Source: Chara braunii
Taxonomy: Eukaryota; Streptophyta; Charophyceae; Charales; Characeae
Assembly (NCBI GenBank): GCA_003427395.1
Contig: BFEA01000344.1
Span: forward strand, 958,333-982,789
Length of the DNA: 24,457 nucleotides
Direction of reading: 5' to 3'
The position numbers and the translations under genes were made by a program. This document shows positions 9,426 through 18,368 of the stretch, piece by piece. Under the pieces are notes generated by a model. That model saw only the letters and a list, made by a program, of their open reading frames with translations, made no database searches and was not told where the DNA came from. The number at the start of each line of letters is the position of its first letter. The stretch's first letter is position 1.

Positions 9426-9518
9426 GACAGCTTCTAGCCAAGCCTCGGGATGGGTATGGTTGGGGAAGAAGGGGAAGGGGGCAGGGATGCTAACGATCAC
9501 CCTAGTACCATCTACCAT
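9414..9518 (-). pseudogene. N-terminal start of Gag, frameshifted from the rest
   Basis: ATG 9518-9516 opens VDGTRVIVSIPAPFPFFP and HPEAWLEAVE, which looks like a Gag N-terminus leading into the capsid. The main Gag frame takes over at roughly 9414-9435, where a one-base shift would join them. Upstream the frame is open to four consecutive stop codons at 9623-9612, just downstream of the primer-binding site, so translation most likely begins at this ATG. The copy at 17474 has the same shift, as expected if both come from the same molecule. Confidence 0.6.
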
Positions 9519-9638
9519 TGTTGCGGGCGCAGACGCTCCAGACTGAGACCTGTTCACTGGGCGATCTCGACGAGCTAATGGAGGGTCTCTCCTACCTCTC
9601 GCTTGTTCCCCTTACTATCATCAGAACCGACACGTGTC

Positions 9639-9651
9639 GGCTCCGATACCA
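9639..9651 (-). promoter_or_regulatory. Primer-binding site, initiator tRNA-Met type (one mismatch)
   Basis: The minus strand reads TGGTATCGGAGCC; the usual plant PBS complementary to the initiator tRNA-Met 3' end is TGGTATCAGAGCC. It lies 11 bases after the proposed LTR end (9663) and 121 bases before the first Gag ATG, exactly where reverse transcription should be primed. Confidence 0.75.
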
Positions 9652-10263
9652 ACCTCACGCCCTGTGCCGTCCTCCGTTCGGAATGTTAGCTGTGCGGAAA
9701 AGAGGCCCAGAAAAACAACAAGATGGGGTGTGCCAAGGATTTTTGGAAATTGAGTGTGGGGACACACACAAAACTGAGATCCCCCGTGTTGGTCCGATGA
9801 AGCAAGTCGATTGTTTTCGCGCGCAGCGGAAGGTGCGCGCGGGCAAGGTGGGAAGGAGGGAAAATTTCAAATTCAATCCAAAAAGTATTGTCGTGCCTCC
9901 CATCGGGCTACCGTCCGTCGTTTAGAACGGAAAGGCTTGGGCACACTTCGTGTACCTCGTTTCCGTATCAAGTCTCGTCGTCGTTCACTGGTTAGTTCTG
10001 AGTCCGGCGTGGATGGTCTCAGCCGTGTGGCTCTGAGGGAAGAACTCGTGTCCGCTGATTTGTGCGATCGCTTCTCGTACGTCCCACTCGCAGACACGTG
10101 TCTTTTCCTCACTGTAAGGAAAAGGTCGCGTTGGGATGGGAGATACGGGAGGCTGGCCCCCAGTCGGAGGGTACTCGTTGGTCCACATGTCAATCAATCA
10201 CGAAATATCTTGAGACGTCATTAAAAAGCGTTCCGCGCGTCCCTTAATCAATCTTTTTGACAC

Positions 10264-10368
10264 NNNNNNNNNNNNNNNNNNNNNNNNNNNNNNNNNNNNN
10301 NNNNNNNNNNNNNNNNNNNNNNNNNNNNNNNNNNNNNNNNNNNNNNNNNNNNNNNNNNNNNNNNNNNN
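10264..10368. other. Assembly gap (105 Ns)
   Basis: This is an unbroken run of Ns followed directly by a GA dinucleotide tract. The sequence on its left (9314-10263) recurs at 17270-18219, where it also runs into an AG tract, so the assembler broke at the microsatellite. Confidence 0.98.

Positions 10369-10414
<46 letters not shown>
10369..10414. repeat. (GA)n microsatellite
   Basis: About 23 GA units lie immediately after the N gap. The apparent protein of Arg-Glu repeats here is an artefact of the dinucleotide. Confidence 0.95.
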
Positions 10415-10416
<2 letters not shown>

Positions 10417-10599
10417 ATTGGTCCCTGGGCGCCTTGTTTCTTAGGGCCGCCTCGTGGCTAGGCTGCTGATGTCGTGCAACATAAGGCAGATTGCATGCGT
10501 AGTGCAAACAGAGTTACAGATCTAAACACTCTTGCATTCTTGAGCAAGATCCCAACAACAATCATCTAATCAACATAAAGAAACGCGGATCTCCATACA

Positions 10600-10605
10600 T
10601 TTATT
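10600..10605 (-). promoter_or_regulatory. Candidate LTR polyadenylation signal
   Basis: The minus strand reads GTGAATAAATGTA. An AATAAA about 670 bases downstream of the TATA box would mark the end of R in the proposed 5' LTR. Single hexamers are common by chance. Confidence 0.25.
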
Positions 10606-11271
10606 CACTGTGGAAGGTACGAAAATGAGATATGCTCAGGGGCAAAAAAATGGATCGCTGAACAATTCACACGCATCCACCGTTCACAAGACAAGAAGAC
10701 GGGGTCCTTGCATAGCAGGGGACTACCCAGGAAACTAATGGAAGAGTTCCGGAAGAAGTTCTTTCATACAGAAACATCATGCAGACTCATTCTCATGCAA
10801 GGGAGAGACAATCATCCAGACGCATCATCATTCAAAGATAGGGGAAGTTGAGGGAGGAGAGTCGAGATGGGAGATAACACAATCCAAAAGAAGGAAGTTC
10901 AGCGTTGCCGCCGTGCACTCACACCAGAAAAAGAATCTGCAACAACAAAGGCGCATTCGCCGTTAATTCCAATATGGCCCCGGGCCAATCACTCACTCAA
11001 CTCCACTCATCGAACATCATACCCGCACCGACGATCCCGACCGTCACGTGCTAACTGCCACCACTACGATCGTCATCCCGCTGACGTAAACTCGACGCGG
11101 TTCACCCAGATCCCACAGTCCGTCGTGGTGATCAAGCGCGCAACCGGCCAGCTTATCGTCAGCTCGACAGGACTTTTCGACTCGCACCAATCTACTCTGC
11201 CTAGNCACTGCTTCCCGGAAGNTGGCTTAGGAGTCGANAACGTAAGAGAGCTTTGCGGACNCGCTTGCGGG

Positions 11272-11278
11272 TTTTATA
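11272..11278 (-). promoter_or_regulatory. Candidate TATA box in the 5' LTR
   Basis: CTATAAAACCC on the minus strand, about 925 bases from the LTR start and upstream of PBS and gag. It would start the genomic RNA near 11245. The other LTR copy has the same motif. Confidence 0.35.
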
Positions 11279-12202
11279 GNTGCGCCAGGGGAGATAGAAG
11301 GGGNAGAAGGCGACAGGAAAGNNGAGGTGTAAGAGGAGAAGCAGGAGGAGAAGACTTTGAGAAGAGTGCTCTACGAATGTCATGCTGATCCCTCGGAACT
11401 CAAGGTTCAACCAATCAGATTGGTNGCGCGATAGGAAGGTCCTATCGATCTACGGATCTGATTGGCGAGCGGGAGTTATCNGGGGATTGACCGGGCGTCG
11501 TACGCCAGACTTAGAGGGTGAAAAGAGAAAAAGGCGCGAGAGGTGGCGCAAGATGGGTCCAAGATTCAGATGATCAAGAAAGGGAAATGGGCGCGCGAAA
11601 GCAAGGTGGGAGAGGGAGAGAGAGAGAAGGAAAAACAGTTACGGGGAAAGAGAAAAAGGAGGGAGAAGGGAAGGGAGGCGCGGGAGGGAGCGATACGAGG
11701 GACAGAGAGGAAGAAGCTTTTGCATGCATGGCGCCATCAACAAAAAAAAGAAAAAGGCACCGAAACAGTTACATCTTGCTTCTATCCTAATTCAAAAATT
11801 GAAATCACCATATCCGCGCGCGAAAGTGCGACGCGGGAAAAGAAAATCCTACGCCTTTTCGTATTTACGCAAAAATTCTCAGAGTTTTTCCCGACGCGCC
11901 TAAGAACATTCATGCACCCAAAAAGGACACATCGAAGTTCCGCTTATCCCGGAATTCCCAACCACTGAGCCCAATTCCTAGTGCGCTCGCTAAGGCGCAC
12001 ACGGATTCCCATGTATTTCCCGACTTTGCAAAAAGAAAAACAGAACTCAGTAGTTGAAAAAACTCTTCAAAAAGGAAAATGCGACACCCGAAACCGGCAC
12101 CCGAAGGCAAGAAATCAAAACGGGGCCTTCCTGGGGTTGGTATGATACAAGCAAAAGAAAGGGTACGGAAGATAGCACGGGGTCGGGGAGTGGTTCGTCA
12201 CA

Positions 12203-12809
12203 CAAGTGCGACACTGCAGATACCAATACTAGATGAGAAGGTAATTAGCGAACAGTTCCTAGAAGAGGAGAAGGAAATAACGCAACCACTTCGTCTGGCC
12301 TTCCGTAACCTTTCGCGCAACCCCGGACGCTGCCTCCGAGTACGCCGCTTCTTGTCCCGAATATCAAGGGAAGGGGAAAATAAGCGAATAAAAAACTTCT
12401 CACACGTCTCACGATCAACATCAGAACATGTACAAATAGGGGCAGGAAAATAACGATGAACCCCACACCTTGGCAGCCAACGATACAAACGCTCGTTACG
12501 TGGTCCTTTCTCAACCAACTCCGTGTTACACGCACGGTATACATGTTCGCTCCAACGCACATGCAGATCTCTCGAAGTACTACCCACGTACACATGCCGA
12601 TGCCAAGGGGACACCAACACGTAAACAACAGAACCGTTAGAAATATTGCTTTGTAGCAGCACCTCCGCACAAAAACCCAAAATCTTATTACCCCATGCGA
12701 TCTGCCCCAAGCTAATCAGCAACAGAATCAGTAAACTTGCAAACACATTCAGCACTTTAGAACGCAAGAAGGTAACAGAAATAGAGCGTAAAAAAGAACA
12801 GAGACTCAA
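12203..12809 (-). pseudogene. GIY-YIG endonuclease domain, truncated by the LTR
   Basis: GIY-YIG nucleases cut DNA with a compact domain. Codons spanning about 12629-12360 show the full pattern: VVYVLVSP for the GIY strand, HVYVGSTSRDL for YIG, the Arg of LHVRWSEH, and the catalytic Glu in ETCEKFFIRLFSPSLD near the end. A basic tail follows (DKKRRTRRQRPGLRERLRK). The frame then runs into the LTR boundary at 12202, so whatever lay downstream is missing from the window. It is in a different frame from the coiled-coil ORF just upstream (ends 12845, 36 bases away), probably after an indel. No true ATG marks its start. A permuted Penelope-like element with N-terminal GIY-YIG is a good candidate; a host or other mobile nuclease is possible. 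Confidence 0.72.
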
Positions 12810-12844
12810 GAGTTTCCAAGCAGACGCCGCGTTCGGGGAAGAAG

Positions 12845-14191
12845 TTACGAAGTGCCAGATTCATCATTGTCCTCCGCACTGTCGCCGTTACCACCCTCGG
12901 GGTTGTCCGAAACCTCATGAATGATCACACCTCCCTTTGGTCCCCCGAAACTGCCGAAGGCCGCTAAAGCCCGTTTCTGCACGATCTCCTCTCTGCTAAT
13001 CTCCAGATTAACGTACTTAAGACCTTCCTCTTCGCACATAGTCACAACATCGTCCTTCTTTTTTTGCTTCATGAACTTTCGTTGCTCCGACACAAAAGAA
13101 TCTCAATCGACCGCCACCTTCCCCTTCGTACGAGGTGTTGGAACCTTGGTTTTGTCGGCGGATGCAGCCACCCCATCCAACCTTGTTCTTAGATTCGACG
13201 CAAGTGGCGTCCGCTTCTCTACTTCAAGCCGCGCCATCTTTTCCTTCAGCCTTTCCACTTCAAGCTCAGCTGCCCGACGCCCTTCCATCTCCCGCAGACG
13301 CCACTCCTTCAAAAGTTCAATCTCCCGATTTTGATGTTCGCTATTAGCCTCCATCTCACGTCTAAGTTGATGATCCACGGCATGCGATCACAGGACGGTG
13401 ACACGTGGACGCGTCCGATTACCAACAGCAGGCGACGGAGTAACGGCTACACTTCCCCTCTTATTCCCAGGGCGAAGAGCCTCCGTTTTCCATTGCTCAG
13501 CGGCCAACAAAGCTTCCTCGTTTGCTTTCTTCAGTATGGCCATATCCTGCTCCATGGCTGCGAATCTGAGCTCGGCACGTGTACACTCCGCCTCCTGCTC
13601 CCTGCGGAAACGTTCAAGTTCACTTTCCGAGGTCGATGCAGCATTCGTATTCACCTGAGCCTTCAGCAACCGTTCGACTTCGAGTTTCAGCTTCTTAACT
13701 TCGTCATTCTCGCCACTGCTCGCCTTCTTGCTTTCAAGTAACCGCACCGGCTTCAATTGTTCTGCGATATTCACGTTGATTTTTGAATACAATTCTTCTC
13801 TTTCGGTCTTCTCACGCTGCCTTCGCTCCTCATCTTCCTTGTCCTTTTTGACCTTTTCTTCTTCGTCCTTTCGGGCCTTCTCGCGTTCCACCTCGGCATC
13901 TCGAAAGGCCTTCAGCTCAGCAACTGTAGATTCCAGAGTCTCAACTCGGGGCTTAAGCCCTCCACCGCAGCCAAACCCGTAACCCCCTCCACCATAACTA
14001 TTGGCCACGGGATAAGTAACTAGGGCATTACTTTGAGCTGGTACGATAGCAGTATTAACATTCGCATTAGACATAGATGGATTAGCTAAACGACGATCAG
14101 GCAATGGACAAAACCGAGACGGATGACCAGGCTGCCCACAGTTATAACATGTAAGGACAATCGATGTCGACAAAGCAGAGTTAGACGCCAT
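12845..14191 (-). pseudogene. CCHC zinc-knuckle, coiled-coil protein with SAP-like end
   Basis: ATG 14191 starts a frame with one retroviral-type zinc knuckle, C-x2-C-x4-H-x4-C (CYNCGQPGHPSRFC, 14149-14108), then a Gly-rich stretch (GGGGYGFGCGGG). A long charged coiled coil follows (about 13970-13470 and 13370-13200), made of Glu/Lys/Arg heptads with repeated ERE/EEE/KDK words. The same frame passes stops at 13390-13388 and 13105-13103. After them comes a short basic-acidic segment, KKKDDVVTMCEEEGLKY, that resembles SAP/HeH DNA-binding helices, ending at 12845. The three pieces share one frame, so this is one decayed protein rather than three genes. The GIY-YIG domain follows at once, suggesting a single polyprotein that binds nucleic acid by the knuckle, oligomerises by the coil and cuts by GIY-YIG. 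Confidence 0.65.
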
Positions 14192-14689
14192 GCTACTAGA
14201 CGAATCTGACGCAAAGCCACACACACGTAGTATAACCTCTACGGCGGTTACCTTGTGAGCTGAAGTTATTGTAGTCGATAGAGCTTCACAGTTTCATCAA
14301 GTGAGGACAGCAAAACAAACTGCACCAAGTCAAAAGGACATCCACAAACATGCAAGACTGACGGCACCCGAGGGGAGGAAAGAAGGTGGACATGGAGAAA
14401 AACACAAGGAGTCGAGTAGTCGAAAATCCCGAATACGACATTTCAAAAATATATGATCGTGAAGAACGGAAACTACCAGACGCAAGCATCTGGTTGGCAC
14501 GACCCGACCGGTTTCGGCTGGCTGCCAGACCAGCACTCATCAGGGGTCAAATATGTCGGTACCGAGCTAGACTATAGACTTCCTTTTTATACAAACCTAT
14601 ACTAGCCTATACTACGAAAAAATNGCNAAGGTATCGAAGGANCATACTAGAGTCTGCTCGTATTCACTCAACCNGCCAGACCGAAAAAA
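14192..14689. other. No gene recognised; upstream of the zinc-knuckle ORF
   Basis: Short ORFs on both strands have no recognisable domain and no consistent composition. It may hold the 5' untranslated region or promoter of the minus-strand CCHC/GIY-YIG element. Single Ns begin near 14624. Confidence 0.4.
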
Positions 14690-14960
14690 GACTTCCGACC
14701 AGGATTCGAACCTGCCACTANACTTGTCTTAGTTCCACTGCACCATGCACAGGGTCGAGTCTACATNACTACAAAGCAAAANTAACACCCGGCCAGGATT
14801 CGAACCAGNTACTACATTTATCACAAAACAACNACACCGTTCACAGGCTCGAGTCTATACTGCCACTTCAAAAAAGCCCAATCAGGATTTGAACCCACCA
14901 CTACATCCATCATATTACTACTACACCGCTCTCAGGTTCGAGTCCACATTACCATGATAA
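14690..14960 (-). repeat. Three tandem tRNA-like (SINE-like) units
   Basis: Three units spaced 94 and 89 bases each carry a T-arm/B-box word on the minus strand: GGTTCGAATCC (14712-14702), the same again (14806-14796), and GGTTCAAATCC (14895-14885). The first unit has an A-box-like TGGTGCAGTGG at 14745-14735. Each unit is also flanked by a T-arm-like word on the plus strand (gggtcgagtct, ggctcgagtct, ggttcgagtcc). The A-to-B distance (33 bases between starts) is too short for a standard tRNA cloverleaf, so these are tRNA-derived repeats or pseudogenes rather than working tRNAs. Several Ns lie inside. Confidence 0.55.
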
Positions 14961-15168
14961 GAAACGAAAAATCAGAAAAAATAGGAAAACAAAAAATTAT
15001 AAAAATGAAAAATATAAAAATATATATATATAAATATATATATTTGACGATATATATAAAATTATAAAAATGAAAAATATAAAAAAATATATATAAAAAA
15101 TATATATATATAATTATAAAAATGAAAAATATAAAAAAATATATATGTATATATAAAAAAATTCAAAA
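14961..15168. repeat. AT-rich low-complexity block
   Basis: A/T-only stretches, with tandem words such as aaaatgaaaaatataaaaa and long (TA)n runs. ORFs made of Lys/Ile/Tyr here are compositional artefacts. Confidence 0.85.
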
Positions 15169-15461
15169 AAAGGGGTTCAGTCTTACTAAAAAACTGGGGA
15201 GCAACCCACGGGTGTGGCCTAGACATCTCTGCCGTGGCAGGCGCAAAAAAACAAAAAAAAAAACAAAACAAAAAAAAAAAAAACACGACCACCACCTCCC
15301 GTTTTTGCCCATTACTGAACCGGTAGGCCGTCGTGCTCCCACCTCACTGTTTTTCTTGCAGTTTTGAACTGGTCTTCGCCCAAGCTTGCAGTGGACTGTT
15401 ATTCCTGCGAATTCGAAACTGTGCAGCGGTCACAGGCATAGTTGTGTCTTTTTCTAATCTT
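15169..15461. other. No gene recognised; contains A-rich tract
   Basis: Mixed sequence with interrupted poly(A) at about 15245-15282. Nothing with coding character. Confidence 0.4.
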
Positions 15462-15509
15462 GGGGGGGGGGCGGGGGGGGAGGGGGGGGGCCATGGGGGG
15501 CGGGGTGGG
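15462..15509 (+). repeat. G-rich tract (potential G-quadruplex)
   Basis: Several runs of 4 to 10 Gs separated by one or two bases over 48 bases. It could fold as a quadruplex on the plus strand, or be an error-prone homopolymer region. Confidence 0.8.
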
Positions 15510-15528
15510 AAATCAGTGGACGCTGCTT

Positions 15529-15653
15529 CTGGTTGAACTTTGTGTTAGGGTCTCTGGTTGAACTTTGTGTTAGGGTCTCTGGTTGAACTTTGTGTTAGGG
15601 TCTCTGGTTGAACTTTGTGTTAGGGTCTCTGGTTGAGCTTTGTGTTAGGGTCT
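15529..15653 (+). repeat. 25-bp tandem repeat, five copies
   Basis: Five head-to-tail units at 15529, 15554, 15579, 15604 and 15629. The first four are identical and the fifth has one change (a to g). Each unit contains gttagggtct. The near identity suggests recent expansion or collapsed assembly. Confidence 0.95.
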
Positions 15654-15779
15654 CGCTCCACTACTCTAGAAACCGGCCATTTCTTGAGCGCGGCACCGCT
15701 CCACTTACTCTAGACGTCAGGTCTGGAATTCGGGTCACCCAGCCAATCCATCCAGGTAATTTACTAATTTCCATGGCTA

Positions 15780-15862
15780 CGATCCGGACGGACGGACCGC
15801 CGTCCAGACGGTCTGGATTCAGTCCGGCCTTCGGACGTCTGGTCCGAACGGTAAGGATCTGC
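15780..15862. repeat. GGAC/GTCC palindromic word cluster 1
   Basis: Dense inverted words (ggacggacggaccgccgtcc, gtccggcc, ggacgtctggtcc) able to form several small hairpins. The same words recur at 15981 and in 16252-16412. Confidence 0.5.
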
Positions 15863-16251
15863 CACATTTCTTAAAAAACAAAACAAAAAAAAAGGGTCCA
15901 GGACCCTTCCCCACTGAGGAGCCAACCTCCCAAAATTGTTTTGGGTTTTTTTCAGGCGCAAGTTTGTTTTTGAGGGGGAGTCCGGACATGGTCTATCTCC
16001 ATAATAATTTATTACTTATACCCAAATAATGAATTAATAATTCCTTACTTTTTAAGTTTTTAAAGTCTTTTTTTCGAAGTTTTCTATAGTTTTTGACTCT
16101 TAACTCAAGTTTGGTTAGGATTTTTTTTTTTTTTATTTTTTTTTTTCAAAGGTTAGGAATTCTGACACGAGTCTGAGGTAAAAGTGGTTTGCAACTTTGC
16201 ATTGTTATTCTGCGTATCATTTTTTTTTTTCAGATTCTTTTTTTTTTCAAT

Positions 16252-16412
16252 GGTCCGGACATTTCCGGACCGGCTTACCAGTCCGGACCGTCCAGAATCA
16301 TGCATGTCTGGCGGAGTTGTCCGGAAGTCTGGACGTCCAGACCTGATCGGACATGCGTCCGGTTCCCGGACATGAGCTGTCCAGGTCCGGGTCCGCGTCC
16401 AGGTCCGGCGAT
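16252..16412. repeat. GGAC/GTCC palindromic word cluster 2
   Basis: About seven tccgg and a similar number of ggac words occur in 160 bases, including the palindrome gtccggac twice. Spacing is irregular, so it is not a simple tandem repeat. ORFs on both strands here read Pro/Asp/Arg from the same words. Confidence 0.5.
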
Positions 16413-16423
16413 GCCGTGCTAAT

Positions 16424-16760
16424 TTCCCATCCATCCCATCCATCCACTTATCCAGATGATTGCCATCCACCCACCCACCCATCCACCCAGATAATTTCCC
16501 ATCCATCCACACATCCATCCACCCAGACAATTTGTCATCCACCCACCAATCCATCCAGATAATTTCCCATTCATCCATCTATCTAGGTAATTTTGGAAAA
16601 AAAATTCCCGTCCATCCACCCACCCAGATAATTTGTCAGCCGCATATCCATCCACGTAATTTCCATTCATCCAGTCATCCAACCACCCAGGTAATTTGTC
16701 ATCCACCCACCCGTCCAGCCAGGTAATTTTACTAATTTCCCATCCATCCATACATTGCTT
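16424..16760 (+). repeat. Degenerate CATCCACC/ataatttcc minisatellite
   Basis: Repeated blocks of catccatccaccc followed by agataatttcc or aggtaatttt, with a period of about 35-45 bases and much variation. The Trp-Met-Asp-Gly ORFs on the minus strand come from this repeat and are not genes. Confidence 0.85.
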
Positions 16761-16825
16761 AACCTACATCTTAACCATATGGAGTCCTTTTTTTTCCTTC
16801 TTCCCCGCCTTCTTCTTCACTGTAG

Positions 16826-16980
16826 GAATACCATCACTGGATGAACAGCCGTCCAAACACCCCCAACCATTGCAATTCGAATTACAAACCGCAAAAACAG
16901 GAGTACTTCTCTCCGGAGAACTAACATATGATGATTTACGAAAGATACATGGCTTGAAATTTCCAAACACAACACAATAA
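16826..16980 (+). CDS. Weak candidate terminal exon, unknown product
   Basis: A strong pyrimidine tract (16785-16820) ends in ctgtag, a good 3' splice site. A 51-codon open frame follows, ending in TAA at 16978-16980. The peptide has mixed, protein-like composition (GVLLSGELTYDDLRKIHGL). No partner exon, domain or start can be seen. It may be a gene fragment or chance. Confidence 0.15.
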
Positions 16981-17099
16981 GTCGATTACAGTGCCAAACA
17001 CGATGACGTGGTGCGGCTTCTTGCACAGACAAAAAGTTGATGGATGTTGCATTCGCAGTGGTGGTACTCACCGGGCCTTTTCTCCATTTCCAACACTCC

Positions 17100-17100
<1 letters not shown>

Positions 17101-17182
<82 letters not shown>
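17101..17182 (+). repeat. (CT)n(GT)n compound microsatellite
   Basis: About 20 CT units followed directly by about 19 GT units. A similar compound tract follows the duplicated block at 18275-18368. Confidence 0.97.
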
Positions 17183-17185
<3 letters not shown>

Positions 17186-17250
17186 GCAGAGGGCGACGGA
17201 CAGTAACAGCGGAAGGGACGGAGGACAGAGGACAAGGGGCAGGGGCAGCT

Positions 17251-17269
17251 AGATGTGTATAAGAGACAG
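17251..17269 (+). other. Nextera/Tn5 mosaic-end adapter (sequencing artefact)
   Basis: Exact 19-base AGATGTGTATAAGAGACAG, the engineered Tn5 transposase mosaic end used in Nextera libraries. It is not expected in a genome. The base after it is the first base of the 950-bp duplicate of 9314-10263, marking a chimeric join. Confidence 0.97.
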
Positions 17270-18216
17270 CTCCCAATCTACCCACGTGTGTTTCCTAAAC
17301 CAGTCATGCGACGTATAACGAAGTAGCAATGCCAGAACTCTGAACTCGGGGGAGGTCAGTTGCGCTGTAGTTTTGAGCTTCGACAGCTTCTAGCCAAGCC
17401 TCGGGATGGGTATGGTTGGGGAAGAAGGGGAAGGGGGCAGGGATGCTAACGATCACCCTAGTACCATCTACCATTGTTGCGGGCGCAGACGCTCCAGACT
17501 GAGACCTGTTCACTGGGCGATCTCGACGAGCTAATGGAGGGTCTCTCCTACCTCTCGCTTGTTCCCCTTACTATCATCAGAACCGACACGTGTCGGCTCC
17601 GATACCAACCTCACGCCCTGTGCCGTCCTCCGTTCGGAATGTTAGCTGTGCGGAAAAGAGGCCCAGAAAAACAACAAGATGGGGTGTGCCAAGGATTTTT
17701 GGAAATTGAGTGTGGGGACACACACAAAACTGAGATCCCCCGTGTTGGTCCGATGAAGCAAGTCGATTGTTTTCGCGCGCAGCGGAAGGTGCGCGCGGGC
17801 AAGGTGGGAAGGAGGGAAAATTTCAAATTCAATCCAAAAAGTATTGTCGTGCCTCCCATCGGGCTACCGTCCGTCGTTTAGAACGGAAAGGCTTGGGCAC
17901 ACTTCGTGTACCTCGTTTCCGTATCAAGTCTCGTCGTCGTTCACTGGTTAGTTCTGAGTCCGGCGTGGATGGTCTCAGCCGTGTGGCTCTGAGGGAAGAA
18001 CTCGTGTCCGCTGATTTGTGCGATCGCTTCTCGTACGTCCCACTCGCAGACACGTGTCTTTTCCTCACTGTAAGGAAAAGGTCGCGTTGGGATGGGAGAT
18101 ACGGGAGGCTGGCCCCCAGTCGGAGGGTACTCGTTGGTCCACATGTCAATCAATCACGAAATATCTTGAGACGTCATTAAAAAGCGTTCCGCGCGTCCCT
18201 TAATCAATCTTTTTGA

Positions 18217-18219
<3 letters not shown>
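17270..18219 (-). repeat. 950-bp exact copy of 9314-10263 (Gag start, PBS, LTR part); probable assembly chimera
   Basis: Offset is 7956 throughout and every frame gives the same translation in both copies, so I see no difference over 950 bases. It contains the Gag N-terminus (ATG 17474), the start of capsid, the PBS (17595-17607) and LTR sequence from 17619. It begins at a Tn5 adapter and ends at the same point where the first copy meets the N gap. LTRs of this same element differ by several percent, so an exact copy is not old. Mis-joining of a mate-pair chimera at a CT microsatellite explains it better than transposition. Confidence 0.9.
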
Positions 18220-18273
<54 letters not shown>

Positions 18274-18274
18274 N

Positions 18275-18351
<77 letters not shown>

Positions 18352-18368
18352 TGTGTGTGTCTGTGTGT
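18220..18368 (+). repeat. (AG)n N (CT)n (GT)n compound microsatellite
   Basis: An AG run to 18273, one N at 18274, then CT and GT runs. An AG tract abutting a CT tract through an N is an inverted-repeat layout typical of a forced join. Confidence 0.95.

Larger units (their letters stand above)
9663..12202 (-). repeat. 5' LTR of the Ty3/gypsy element (about 2.5 kb, contains an N gap)
   Basis: The proposed minus-strand 5' end at 12202 reads TGTGACGA and the 3' end at 9663 reads GGCACA, giving TGTG...CACA termini. The PBS follows 11 bases later. Positions 11105-12202 are repeated at 1-1098 on the far side of the coding region, as an LTR pair requires. A TATA box (11278-11272) and an AATAAA (10605-10600) fall in a plausible order for U3-R-U5. 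A 105-base N gap (10264-10368) interrupts it, so true length and continuity are uncertain. The stretch 10415-11104 has no convincing gene. A shorter LTR ending at the GA tract (near 10264), with an unrelated repeat beyond, is the main alternative. Confidence 0.55.

Noticed and set aside
9518-10247. Plus-strand and minus-strand ORFs across PBS and LTR (135, 82, 137, 106 codons)
   Set aside because: They span the PBS and LTR non-coding sequence and have no domains; duplication at 17474-18203 does not add evidence since that copy is artefactual.
14745-14957. Functional tRNA genes
   Set aside because: B-boxes are good, but A-to-B spacing is too short and no full cloverleaf with an anticodon arm can be drawn.
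15529-15653. Telomere-like TTAGGG repeats
   Set aside because: The hexamer occurs once per 25-base unit and is not tandem by itself.
16153-16751. Minus-strand ORFs with Trp-Met-Asp-Gly repeats
   Set aside because: Direct translation of the CATCCACC minisatellite; composition follows the repeat on both strands.
17304-18203. A second independent gypsy element (Gag start and LTR)
   Set aside because: Apparently exact copy of 9314-10263 beginning at a Tn5 adapter; best explained as a chimeric join.
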